From contig NZ_QQRR01000001.1 of assembly GCF_003439925.1 (NCBI RefSeq), positions 1,736,001 through 1,800,000 on the forward strand: a stretch of DNA of 64,000 nt, written 5' to 3'. The DNA is from Haloprofundus halophilus (lineage in GTDB: Archaea; Halobacteriota; Halobacteria; Halobacteriales; Haloferacaceae). Below are positions 37,734 through 46,254 of the stretch, piece after piece (the first letter of the stretch is position 1; each line of letters begins with the position of its first letter). Position numbers and translations under genes: made by a program. The notes under the pieces were generated by a model, which searched no databases, was not told the origin of the DNA, and saw only the letters and a list, made by a program, of their open reading frames with translations.

Positions 37734-37838
37734 GTTCGTCTCTCGCTGACCGTTCCTCTCCATCGGTTCGACTGCAGTCTTACGGGCCGAGAGCGGGAGA
37801 AAGACCACTCTTGTCCGACTCGTCGGGGGATGTCGAAC

Positions 37839-37861
37839 GTTTCCAGTCGAAACAGAGGGGT
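37839..37861 (+). other. Origin recognition box (short form)
   Basis: The plus strand reads cgtttccagtcgaaacagag then gggt. It shares the core tccagtcgaaac with the box at 54364. Confidence 0.8.
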
Positions 37862-38326
37862 CGTTCGCTGAACGAGTGGTGGTGGACGGATGCGTGTCCG
37901 TGGCCCCATAGAGAGATCGCACGTAGTTCGAGACCGAAGCCCGCGACTGAGTTCCTGGGCGACTGACAAGAGATTACTCCCGAATGTGGTGCGACTGGGA
38001 CCGTGTCGACCCGGCTCCGCGCGTTCCTGCCGACGACTACCGACGTTGCTGGGACCGCCGAGGTTGCTGGGACTACCAGCGGTGTGATTTACTCCGCCAC
38101 TTCACCCGAAACGTAGAGTTTCTGGTCGAATCGCTCGACTCGTTCGAATCGTCCGAATCGGTTAGTCCGAGTTTTCTAGACGCGAAACTCGTCACGAAGC
38201 GGTAACTTTTTTGTCCCTCCTCTTCATTCGTTTCTTCTGCATCACCTGGACGCGTCTCGGCGGCCGACGAGCTCGATATTGGCTTCTCGTCGGTTCTACA
38301 CCCGAATTTACACCGTCGCCGGCGCG

Positions 38327-38347
38327 GTTCCAATCGAAACAGAGGGG
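38327..38347 (+). promoter_or_regulatory. Origin recognition box in the orc1 promoter
   Basis: gttccaatcgaaacagaggg then g lies 8 bp before the orc1 ATG and about 25 bp after a TATA-like aattta at about 38304. Orc1 bound here would cover the transcription start, which suggests autoregulation. Confidence 0.75.
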
Positions 38348-38354
38348 CTCAACG

Positions 38355-40028
38355 ATGACCGAAGACGACTCACACTCCGACGACGGCGAACCCGCGGATA
38401 CGGCGTCGGAGCAACGAAGACAGGCTGGCGACGAAGAGACGAGCAGAGCGGGGACCGACACGTCGTCGGGTCGAACTCCGCCCGACCGGACCGCCGAGGA
38501 GAGACCGGCAGGCTCCGCGACCGACGGCTCCGCCGGCACCGAGGGGGACGACGCCGACGAATCCGAGGGTTCGACCGCCCAACGGTCCGGTGCACCGAAC
38601 CCCTCGCGCGCGCTGAGCGACGTCGGCCTCGGCGACGACGGTGACAGTCGCGGTCTGTTCGACGACCTGCTCTCGGGCGAGCCGATCTTCGAGAACAAGG
38701 AGGTGCTTCGACCCTCCTACACCCCGCACGAACTCCCCCACAGAACCGACCAGATCAATCAGATGGCGACGATTCTCGTCTCCGCGCTTCGCGGCGAGAC
38801 CCCCTCGAACATCCTCATATACGGAAAGACGGGAACCGGCAAGACCGCGAGTGCGAAGTTCGTCAGCCAGGAACTAGAACGCACCTCCCAGAAGTACGAC
38901 GTTCCCTGCGAAGTCGAGTACATCAACTGCGAAGTGACCGACACCCAGTATCGCGTGCTCGCACAGCTCGCCAACAAGTTCATCGAGAAGAACCACACGG
39001 TCATCGACGACAGTCTCCGTTCACTCGAAACGCTGGCCGGACAGGCACGCGAAGACGAGACTGCCCTCGCCGACACCGAGTTCGACGCCGTCGCCGACGT
39101 CGACGCCCGCATCTCCGAACTCGAACGCGACCGCGAGGAGATGGAGGCGGTTCCGATGACGGGGTGGCCGACCGACCGGGTCTACTCGACCTTCTTCGAC
39201 GCCGTCGACTACAACGAGCGCGTCGTCGTCATCATGCTCGACGAGATCGACAAACTCGTCGAGAAGTCCGGCGACGACACGCTGTACAACCTCTCGCGGA
39301 TGAACTCCGAGTTGGACAACTCGCGCATCTCTATCATGGGCATCTCCAACGACCTGAAGTTCACCGACTTCCTCGACCCGCGCGTCAAATCCTCGCTCGG
39401 CGAGGAGGAGATCGTCTTCCCGCCGTACGACGCCAACCAACTCCGCGATATCCTTCAGCACCGCGCGGACGTGGCGTTCAAAGGACATGCGCTCTCCGAA
39501 CACGTCATCCCGCTCTGCGCCGCGTTCGCCGCGCAGGAACACGGTGACGCCCGTCGCGCGCTCGACCTCCTCCGGACCGCGGGCGAACTCGCCGAGCGGA
39601 GTCAGGCCGACGGCGTCGCCGAAACGCACGTCCGCCAAGCTCAGGACAAGATCGAACTCGACCGCGTCGTCGAGGTTGTTCGGACGCTCCCGACGCAGAG
39701 CAAGATCGTCCTGTTCTCCATCATCCTCCTCGAGAAGAACGGCGTCCACAACATCAACACCGGCGAGGTGTTCAACATCTACAAACGGCTCTGCGAGGAG
39801 ATAGACGCCGACATCCTCACGCAGCGCCGCGTCACCGACCTCATCAGCGAGCTCGACATGCTCGGCATCGTCAACGCCGTTGTCGTCTCGAAGGGTCGCT
39901 ACGGCCGCACGAAGGAGATCAGCCTCTCGGTTCCCATCGACGAAACCGAGGCTGTCCTGCTGACGGACTCGCGTCTCGGCGACATAGAGAACGCCCAACC
40001 CTTCGTCCAGGCGCGGTTCGACAACTGA
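38355..40028 (+). CDS. orc1: Orc1/Cdc6 replication initiator
   Basis: A 557-residue AAA+ initiator. The first 100 or so residues are acidic, Thr/Ser/Asp-rich and disordered; then Walker A YGKTGTGKT at 156-164, Walker B VIMLDEIDKL with DEID at 296-299, sensor 1 MGISNDLKF and a C-terminal winged helix (SKIVLFSIILLEKNGVHNINTGEVFNIYKRLC) for ORB binding. The ATG at 38355 excludes an upstream stretch that contains the ORB. The long acidic extension is greater than in bacterial or crenarchaeal relatives but usual for haloarchaea. An adjacent origin and oap genes support the oriC1 type. Confidence 0.95.
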   Translation: MTEDDSHSDDGEPADTASEQRRQAGDEETSRAGTDTSSGRTPPDRTAEERPAGSATDGSAGTEGDDADESEGSTAQRSGAPNPSRALSDVGLGDDGDSRGLFDDLLSGEPIFENKEVLRPSYTPHELPHRTDQINQMATILVSALRGETPSNILIYGKTGTGKTASAKFVSQELERTSQKYDVPCEVEYINCEVTDTQYRVLAQLANKFIEKNHTVIDDSLRSLETLAGQAREDETALADTEFDAVADVDARISELERDREEMEAVPMTGWPTDRVYSTFFDAVDYNERVVVIMLDEIDKLVEKSGDDTLYNLSRMNSELDNSRISIMGISNDLKFTDFLDPRVKSSLGEEEIVFPPYDANQLRDILQHRADVAFKGHALSEHVIPLCAAFAAQEHGDARRALDLLRTAGELAERSQADGVAETHVRQAQDKIELDRVVEVVRTLPTQSKIVLFSIILLEKNGVHNINTGEVFNIYKRLCEEIDADILTQRRVTDLISELDMLGIVNAVVVSKGRYGRTKEISLSVPIDETEAVLLTDSRLGDIENAQPFVQARFDN

Positions 40029-40056
40029 TTCGCAGACTCCTCCGCCCCCGATTTAA

Positions 40057-40080
40057 CACCCCTCTGTTTCGACTCCAGAC
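40057..40080 (-). other. Origin recognition box downstream of orc1
   Basis: The minus strand reads gtctggagtcgaaacagagg then ggtg, a match to the short ORB. It lies 29 bp after the orc1 stop, inverted relative to the ORB in the orc1 promoter, so the orc1 gene is bracketed by facing boxes. Confidence 0.75.
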
Positions 40081-40153
40081 GTAGATTACAGACGTAGAAC
40101 CTGTTCTTTTGGACGTAACACTCTGCACCCGAAATAGTGGTGTTCTGGCCCGG

Positions 40154-40990
40154 CTACGGTGAACCGGACGCCGTCGTCGGAGGCAACTCGGCGGTCACGC
40201 TCGGTTTCGAGAGACGGTCGGCGGTCGTCGACTCCCCCACCGGTGAGAGGACGACCATCGGTCCGGCGTCGGTCGTCGCGGGTGCGGTGCTCGAAAAGGC
40301 GAGTCGGACCCATCCGAGGTACGGGATACGAACCCGCGCGACGCCCGTTACCCACTCCTCTTTGACGGGTGCACTGATGGAACTCGTCTGGTCGTACGTC
40401 GGGTTGTTGTCGCCTTTCGTGATGTAGGCGTCGTACGGCGCGGGACAGAACGCCAGTTCCTCGCAGTTGTCCGCGGTGATGTACTCCTGGTTGGCCTTCT
40501 CGTACCAGTTTTCGCCCGCTTCGACCCGAAACATCGCCCGGTGGATGACCGGCGGTCCGGCGCTGTTGGGGTTGTCGTAGACGACGACGGAACCGTACGA
40601 CCCGAGCGACCGGTAGTCCGCTCGCTGACCCTCGGCGTACGTGACGACTCCCGACCCGTCGCCGGCGTCCGGTGCGAACCGACCGGGTTCCGTGATGAAT
40701 ATGAGGTCGCCTCGCTCCATGTGCGGTTCCATGCTTCCGCTCTCGACGGCGACCATCGGCGGCCAAACGCCGGCGACGGCGAACAGGAGCGCCCCGACAG
40801 CGAGAACGATGGCGGCGCTGCTGAGCACTTCCCGGAGAAACATGAACGGTCCGTCCTGGTCGTGAAGAAATCTGCTGACGGGACCGTCGGCCGGTTCGTC
40901 GGCGTCGGTTCCATCGGAAGAAGTAGAGGTTTCGCCCCCTCCCGGTGGTCCGGAACTATCGGAGGGCGGGCGGCTATCTCCTGCACTCAT
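40154..40990 (-). CDS. Signal peptidase I (archaeal/ER type)
   Basis: A 278-residue S26B-type signal peptidase, which removes Sec signal peptides at the outer face of the membrane. About 45 residues of acidic disorder precede a membrane helix at about 54-78; Ser86 in ESGSMEP is the nucleophile and His150 in PVIHR replaces the bacterial lysine, which makes it the archaeal/eukaryotic kind. A later GDNN motif completes the site. A second hydrophobic anchor near the C terminus is not evident. Confidence 0.9.
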   Translation of the reverse strand: MSAGDSRPPSDSSGPPGGGETSTSSDGTDADEPADGPVSRFLHDQDGPFMFLREVLSSAAIVLAVGALLFAVAGVWPPMVAVESGSMEPHMERGDLIFITEPGRFAPDAGDGSGVVTYAEGQRADYRSLGSYGSVVVYDNPNSAGPPVIHRAMFRVEAGENWYEKANQEYITADNCEELAFCPAPYDAYITKGDNNPTYDQTSSISAPVKEEWVTGVARVRIPYLGWVRLAFSSTAPATTDAGPMVVLSPVGESTTADRLSKPSVTAELPPTTASGSP

Positions 40991-41051
40991 TGCACTTCGA
41001 TTCGGACCGTCCGCGTTTCAACTTTCTGGACCGCCCACCGCCGACATCGGT

Positions 41052-41125
41052 CCCCGGTCGTCTCCGGTAGTCATCGTCGTCCCCAGTCGTCTCCGGTAGT
41101 CATCGTCGTCCCCAGTCGTCTCCGG
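41052..41125. repeat. 29-bp tandem repeat, 2.5 copies
   Basis: Units at 41052-41080 and 41081-41109 and a partial at 41110-41125 follow ccccagtcgtctccggtagt plus catcgtcgt. The array ends just before the promoter of the DP1 gene. Confidence 0.8.
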
Positions 41126-41158
41126 CACGCTTTTCTTTCGACCTGTGTATCTCTGCCT

Positions 41159-42835
41159 GTGCCGCTGGAGACGCCCTCACGCATCGTGAAAGCGCTCGCC
41201 AGCCGCGGCTACAACGCCGAGCGCGAGGCCGTGACCCTGCTCGCCAGCGCAGCGAACCCGCCCGAGGCGTTGGAACGGGCCATCGAGACGGCTCCCGACG
41301 ACGCGCTTCGACTCACCGTCGACCACGTCAGAGCGGTTCTCGACGGCGGAGCCAACGCGGCGGACGCGCCGACGAAGACGACTCCGGATTCGCCCGGTTC
41401 GCCCGACTCGCCCAGTTCGCCTGACTCGCCCGACTCGCCTGACTCGGTCGATTCGTCCTCCGCAGACCCGTCTGTTTCCACTGCACCCTCGACACAGAAC
41501 CCGTCGACTCCGGCGGGTTCTCCAGTGGAAACGGGGGGGTCCGACTCGCCTTCTGCGGAGTCGATTACCGCATCGGCGGCCCGTTCGCCGGACGCGAACG
41601 CCGACTCTGAACACGTCCGCGACCCCGCGAAACGCTCGCTAGACATCGCCAACGACATGACCGGCGCGAGCACCGGAACCGGCGAGTACAAGCAGTTCGT
41701 CGCGACGTTCCGGGACCGGTACGACCGCCTGTCGAAGCTCCTTCGCGGACGCGTCAACCACCGACCGGCGAAGGCCATCGGCGACATGGTCGGCGGCAGC
41801 GAAGTCGACCTCATCGGCCTCGTCAACGACGTCCGCTCGACGGCGAGCGGCCACTGGCTCGTCGAACTGGAGGACACCACGGGGACGTTTCCCTGTCTGG
41901 TAATGAAGGACAAGGCGATCGCCGAGAACGTCGCCGAACTCCTGATGGACGAGTGTATCGCCATCCAGGGGACGCTGTCGGACGACTCCGGTATCGTCTT
42001 TGTCGACACGCTTCACTTCCCCGACGTGCCGCGGACGTTCAAGCCGAAGACGGCCGACAGACACGTCCAAGCCGCACTGATATCGGACGTCCACGTCGGC
42101 AGTCAGGAGTTCATGGCCGACGCGTGGCACTCCTTCACCGACTGGCTCCACACGCCCGAGGCCGACCCCGTCGAGTACCTGCTCATCGCCGGCGACATGG
42201 TCGAGGGCGTCGGCGTCTACCCGAATCAGGACGAGGAACTCGACGTCGTCGACATCTACGACCAGTACGAGGAGTTCTCGGAGTATCTCAAGGAAGTACC
42301 GGGCGACACGGAGATCGTCATGATTCCGGGCAACCACGACGCGGTCCGCCTCGCCGAACCGCAGCCCGGTTTCGACGAGGAACTCCGCGACATCATGACC
42401 GCCCACGACGCCCGCATCACCTCGAACCCCTCCACCGTCACTATCGAGAACGTCTCCGTTCTCATGTACCACGGCGTCTCGCTCGACGAGGTCATCGCCG
42501 AACTCCCATCGGAGAAAGCGAGCTACGACGAACCGCACAAGGCGATGTACCAACTTTTGAAGAAGCGCCACGTCGCCCCGCAGTACGGCGGTCACATGCG
42601 CCTCGCACCCGAGGAACGCGACTACCTCGTCATCGACGACGTTCCCGAGGTGTTCCACACCGGTCACGTCCACAAACTCGGCTGGGGGAAGTACCACAAC
42701 GTGCTGGCCGTCAACTCGGGCTGCTGGCAGGAACAGACCGACTTCCAGAAGAGCGTCAACATCGACCCCGATTCCGGCTACGCGCCGATTCTCGACCTCG
42801 ACACGCTGGACATGACGGTCCGGAAGTTCGCATAG
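41159..42835 (+). CDS. polD1: DNA polymerase D small subunit DP1 (3'-5' exonuclease)
   Basis: The proofreading subunit of archaeal replicative polymerase D, 558 residues. The N-terminal segment (PLETPSRIVKALASRGYNAE) is followed by a Ser/Pro/Asp-rich linker at about 70-165, an OB fold (SEVDLIGLVNDVRSTASGHWLVELEDTTG) and a calcineurin-like phosphoesterase with metal ligands in SDVHVGS (D310), GDMVEG, GNHD (392-394) and HTGHVHKLG. The GTG at 41159 is leaderless relative to a weak TATA-like gcttttcttt. The linker DNA contains two opposed ORB-like sites. The large subunit gene is not in the window. Confidence 0.93.
   Translation: MPLETPSRIVKALASRGYNAEREAVTLLASAANPPEALERAIETAPDDALRLTVDHVRAVLDGGANAADAPTKTTPDSPGSPDSPSSPDSPDSPDSVDSSSADPSVSTAPSTQNPSTPAGSPVETGGSDSPSAESITASAARSPDANADSEHVRDPAKRSLDIANDMTGASTGTGEYKQFVATFRDRYDRLSKLLRGRVNHRPAKAIGDMVGGSEVDLIGLVNDVRSTASGHWLVELEDTTGTFPCLVMKDKAIAENVAELLMDECIAIQGTLSDDSGIVFVDTLHFPDVPRTFKPKTADRHVQAALISDVHVGSQEFMADAWHSFTDWLHTPEADPVEYLLIAGDMVEGVGVYPNQDEELDVVDIYDQYEEFSEYLKEVPGDTEIVMIPGNHDAVRLAEPQPGFDEELRDIMTAHDARITSNPSTVTIENVSVLMYHGVSLDEVIAELPSEKASYDEPHKAMYQLLKKRHVAPQYGGHMRLAPEERDYLVIDDVPEVFHTGHVHKLGWGKYHNVLAVNSGCWQEQTDFQKSVNIDPDSGYAPILDLDTLDMTVRKFA
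41465..41487 (-). other. ORB-like site inside the DP1 gene (minus)
   Basis: The minus strand reads gggtgcagtggaaacagacg then ggt, matching the ORB pattern tccagt-cgaaac-agaggggt at most positions. It lies in the low-complexity linker codons of DP1. Confidence 0.55.
41519..41540 (+). other. ORB-like site inside the DP1 gene (plus)
   Basis: The plus strand reads tctccagtggaaacgggggg then gt. It matches the ORB core (tccagt.gaaac..ggggt) at about 17 of 20 positions and has the run of G typical of extended boxes. Together with the minus site 32 bp to the left it forms an inverted pair. Confidence 0.6.
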
Positions 42836-43049
42836 CGACCTTCGACGCTACAACTCGCCTCGTCCCGACGATGCTCGTCTCGATTCCGCTCGCGTATCTG
42901 CTCGTTTCCAAGCGAAGTGGAGAGGGTTCGCGGCCCGAGGCGACCTCCTGACTATCCGACGACTCAGTGCGCCCCGATACCACCCATCGCGTGTACTCCG
43001 CGTGCACCACCGCCGTCTCCCTTTCACCGAGGCGTCCCTCGGAACGAGT

Positions 43050-44179
43050 ATGTCCGAATCTGACGCGCTGTTCGAGACGTTCGAGTTCGAGGGAGTGTCG
43101 CTCGACAACCGAGTCGGTCTCGCACCGATGACCCGAACCAGTGCGACCGACGACGGCCGCGCCACCGAACGGATGGCGCGGTACTACGCCAAGTTCGCCC
43201 GCGGCGGGTTCGGCTTCCTCGTCTCCGAGGGCGTCTACCCCGACACCGAGTACAGCCAGGGTTACTTGAACCAACCCGGCCTCGCCACCGAGGAGCAGAC
43301 CGACGCGTGGGAGAAGGTGACCGAGGCGGTCCACGAGGAGGGCAAACCCATCTTCGCGCAGTTGATGCACGCGGGGGCGATTTCGCAGGGTAACCCCACG
43401 CCGACGAGACGGTCGCTCCCTCCGCGATTCAGCCGGAGGGCGAGAAATCCGAGCTGTACGGCGGCAGCGGCGCGTTCGACACGCCGCGCGAACTGACCAT
43501 CGAAGAACTCGGCGACATCGAAGCCTCGTTCGTCGAAGCCGCGAAAAATGCCAAGGAAGCCGGATTCGACGGTGTCGAACTCCACGCGGCGAACGGCTAC
43601 CTGCTCAACGAGTTCCTCGCGCCCGACGCGAACCAGCGCGAGGACCGCTACGGCGGCGACGCCGAGAACCGCGCGCGCTTCCCCGCCGAAGTCGTCGAAG
43701 CCGTCTCCGAGGCGCTGCCCGACGAGTTCGTCGTCGGCATCCGCGTCTCCCAGACCAAGGTCAACGACGAGACGTACGAGTGGCCCGGCGAGGAGTACGC
43801 CGCGACGGTGTTCGAGGCGCTCTCGGATGCGGGCGCGGACTACATCCACACCACCGAGGGCGACGGCCTCGCCCCGGCGTTCGGCGACGACGGTCCGACA
43901 CTCGCGGAGGTCGCCGTCGAACACGCCGACGCGCCGGTCGTCGCCAACGGCGGACTCGGCGACCCCGACTCGGCCCGCGCCGCGCTCGACGCCGGAGCCG
44001 ACCTCCTGACGCTCGGAACGAGCGCGCTCGCCAACGCCGACTGGCCCGAACGCGTCCGAAACGACGAGGAACTCGCCGAGTTCGACCCCGGCGCGATTCT
44101 CGTCCCCGAGGCGACCATCGGCGACGAGGAACTGCCCGACGCTGACGCCGACGCAGTCGCTGAGACGGCCGACGACTGA
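43050..44179 (+). pseudogene. Old-yellow-enzyme (NADH:flavin oxidoreductase) with a frameshift
   Basis: The first frame (43050 to about 43394) encodes an OYE N terminus (VGLAPMTRTSATDDGRAT, FAQLMHAGAIS) and the second frame (from about 43397 to 44179) continues it (FDGVELHAANGYLLNEFLAPDANQREDRYGGD, DAPVVANGGLGD). The join is in aacccc at 43392-43397: adding one C restores NPHADE and a single reading frame of about 376 residues. All expected OYE motifs are present on the two sides. This is either a one-base deletion in the genome, so the gene is broken, or a homopolymer sequencing error. Confidence 0.85.
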
Positions 44180-44200
44180 GAGCGGAACTCGAAGCTCGCG

Positions 44201-44662
44201 TTACGGCTGAAGTCGATATCGCACGGTCTGCTGGCCGTCGAACTGCGGTCCCGACCCCTGTTTCTCGAAGCCGACCCGCTCTGCGGCCCCGCGGAGTTCG
44301 TCGTCGTCGGCCCCGACGAGCAGTTCGGCAGCCATCCGCTCGGCCCGAGCGAACCGAAGCGGTTCTTCGAGGAGTCGTTCGACTGCGTCGCCCTGTCCGC
44401 CGAACTGCGTGACGTGGACCGTCCGGTCTCTGGCGTCGTAGCTGACGAAGCCGACGATTGGCTCGTCGGTTCTCGCGTCGGGTCGGTCGGCGTCGGCCGT
44501 CTCTGCTCCGTCCGCGTCCTCGTTCGGACCGGTGACGGTGTTCGCTTCGGTGGCGACGTGGACGGTCCGGTCGTGGACGAGATTTCGCATCACGTCGGTC
44601 GGCGCGTCGGCGATACCGGCGATGGCCTCGGCGTCGGCTTCGACCGCATCGCGTATCTCCAT
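44201..44662 (-). CDS. GNAT-like acetyltransferase-type protein
   Basis: A 153-residue acidic protein with a degenerate GNAT layout: MEIRDAVEADAEAIAGIADAP start, an acidic insert at about 45-65, the strand PIVGFVSYDARDRTVHVTQFGGQGDAVERLLEEPLRFA and an end helix AAERVGFEKQGSG. The acetyl-CoA loop is weak, so it may not be an active enzyme. It is convergent with the OYE gene and has an independent promoter upstream. Confidence 0.6.
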   Translation of the reverse strand: MEIRDAVEADAEAIAGIADAPTDVMRNLVHDRTVHVATEANTVTGPNEDADGAETADADRPDARTDEPIVGFVSYDARDRTVHVTQFGGQGDAVERLLEEPLRFARAERMAAELLVGADDDELRGAAERVGFEKQGSGPQFDGQQTVRYRLQP

Positions 44663-44775
44663 ACCGCAGGTTCCTCGGCGTCGCGCTTAAGCCCGTGGGT
44701 AACCGTCGCACACCGCGTCGTCGACCGCCGCCCCGCCTACGCCTTCGGGACCGGCAACCGTTGGGAGAGTGAACA

Positions 44776-44783
44776 CAGTTATG
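44776..44783 (+). promoter_or_regulatory. TATA box of the lysC transcription unit
   Basis: cagttatg is centred about 27 bp before an ATG at 44808, not before the aspartate kinase ATG at 44861. Transcription would therefore begin on the upstream ORF. Confidence 0.5.
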
Positions 44784-44807
44784 GGTTCTCCACCGCTATC
44801 GCACCCC

Positions 44808-44870
44808 ATGTCTGAGCACCACGGTCCCGTCCGGCGTCGAGAGGTAGAGGTGACGCTCGGATGCGCGTAG
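44808..44870 (+). CDS. Short upstream ORF overlapping the lysC start
   Basis: A 20-codon frame (MSEHHGPVRRR... ending LGCA) starts at the position of an expected leaderless mRNA and stops 10 bases inside lysC. The lysC ATG has a good SD (gaggtga) 7 bases upstream, so lysC could be started internally while the uORF is translated from the 5' end. The peptide has no run of amino acids that would suggest attenuation by aspartate-family products. It may be a regulatory leader or chance. Confidence 0.4.
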   Translation: MSEHHGPVRRREVEVTLGCA

Positions 44871-46039
44871 TCGCGAAGTTCGGTGGGACGAGTCTCGGTA
44901 GCGGCGACCGAATCAATCGCGCCGCCGACTCCGTCGCCGCGGCGGTCGAGGAGGGTCACGAGATCGCCGTCGTCGCCAGTGCGATGGGGAACACGACCGA
45001 CGACCTGCTGGACGAGATTCAGTTCGAAGCCGACGACCGCGACCGCGCCGAAATCGTCAGCATGGGCGAACGGACGAGCGTCCGGATGCTGAAAGCCGCC
45101 CTCGCGGCCCGCGGGGTCGACGCGCTGTTCGTCGAACCCGGCAGCGAGGAGTGGCCCATCATCACGAACGACCTCGGCGAGGTCGACGTCGAGGAGACGC
45201 AGCGCCGCGCCGCCGCACTCGCGAAGCGACTCGACGGCGTCGTCCCGGTCATCACCGGTTTCCTCGCCCAGAACGCCGACGGCGAGATAACGACGCTCGG
45301 CCGCGGCGGCAGCGACACCAGCGCCGTCATGCTCGGCAAGTACATGAACGCCGACGAGGTCGTCATCGTCACCGACGTCGAGGGCGTCATGACCGGCGAC
45401 CCCCGCGTCGTCGAGGGCGCGCGAAACGTCGGCCGCATCACCGTCGACGAACTCCGAAACCTCTCGTTCCGCGGCGCCGAGGTCGTCGCGCCGAGCGCGT
45501 TGAGTTACAAAGACGACCACCTCGCGGTCCGCGTCGTCCACTACCAACACGGCGACCTGCTGACCGGCGGCACGCAGATAGAGGGGCAGTTCCGCAACCT
45601 CATCGACCTCCAGGAGACCGAACTGGCCTGTCTCACCGTCGCCGGACGTGCGATTCGAAATCGTCCGGGCATCCTCGCGGACCTCTCGGAGTCGCTTCGA
45701 GAGTCCAACATCAACATCGAAGCCGTCGCCAGCGGGATGGACTCGGTCACCTTCTACGTCGCCACCGAAGAGGCAGAGGAGGCCGAGAGCCTGCTGCACG
45801 ACGCCGTCGTCGCCGACCAGTCGCTCTCCAGCGTCACCGTCGACGAATCCGTCGCGGTCATCCGAATCACGGGCGGCGAACTGCCGAATCAGCCGGGAAT
45901 CATCCGCGGCATCGTCTCGCCGCTTGCGGAGGCGGGCATCAACATCCACGACCTCATCACCAGCGCGACCTCCGTCGCCATCTTCGTCGACTGGGCCGAC
46001 CGCGAGAAGACGCTCGACATCGTCCAACAGCGGATGTAA
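44861..46039 (+). CDS. lysC: Aspartate kinase
   Basis: Phosphorylates aspartate, the first step toward threonine, methionine and (where made) lysine. The 392-residue product has the catalytic start VAKFGGTSLGS (KFGGTS at 5-10), the nucleotide loop FLAQNADGEITTLGRGGSDTSAV, and two C-terminal ACT domains from about 260 (LTVAGRAIRNRPGILADL and IRITGGELPNQPGIIRGI), which bind the feedback inhibitor. A Shine-Dalgarno site (gaggtga) lies 7 bp before the ATG, unusual among the leaderless neighbours. Confidence 0.95.
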   Translation: MRVVAKFGGTSLGSGDRINRAADSVAAAVEEGHEIAVVASAMGNTTDDLLDEIQFEADDRDRAEIVSMGERTSVRMLKAALAARGVDALFVEPGSEEWPIITNDLGEVDVEETQRRAAALAKRLDGVVPVITGFLAQNADGEITTLGRGGSDTSAVMLGKYMNADEVVIVTDVEGVMTGDPRVVEGARNVGRITVDELRNLSFRGAEVVAPSALSYKDDHLAVRVVHYQHGDLLTGGTQIEGQFRNLIDLQETELACLTVAGRAIRNRPGILADLSESLRESNINIEAVASGMDSVTFYVATEEAEEAESLLHDAVVADQSLSSVTVDESVAVIRITGGELPNQPGIIRGIVSPLAEAGINIHDLITSATSVAIFVDWADREKTLDIVQQRM

Positions 46040-46222
46040 CACCGGCGGGGCCGATTTTCGCTCGTTTCGGAGCACGCTACACAGTGATCTGTCTCTCCTT
46101 CGCTCTCCTCGGCTGTCTGTCTCGTCACGCTCCCGCTGGCGATGCACAGATTCCGGTGTCGGCGACCAGAGTCGGAGCCTCCTCCGCACAGTTAGGCAGA
46201 AACGAACGGACGCTCTCGTGGC

Positions 46223-46231
46223 GGTATTAAG
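46223..46231 (+). promoter_or_regulatory. TATA box of the tryptophanase gene
   Basis: ggtattaag is centred about 28 bp before the ATG at 46255. Confidence 0.5.
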
Positions 46232-46254
46232 ACATCCGAGCGACGACGCCGACC

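Larger units (their letters stand above)
37113..38354. other. oriC1: Chromosomal replication origin (oriC1-type) region
   Basis: The 1.24-kb gap between oapA and orc1/cdc6, transcribed in opposite directions, carries no gene but has origin features: two inverted extended ORBs (37480-37506 and 37707-37733) about an AT-rich element (37540-37672), and two further ORBs at 37839-37861 and 38327-38347. A purine-rich tract at about 37313-37404 precedes a pyrimidine-rich tract at 37424-37495. This matches known haloarchaeal oriC1 architecture, so leading-strand synthesis probably diverges from here. Confidence 0.88.

Noticed and set aside
42904-42930. ORB-like sequence gtttccaagcgaagtggaga after the DP1 gene
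   Set aside because: It matches only the left part of the ORB; the central gaaac is replaced by gaagt. It is too weak to call.
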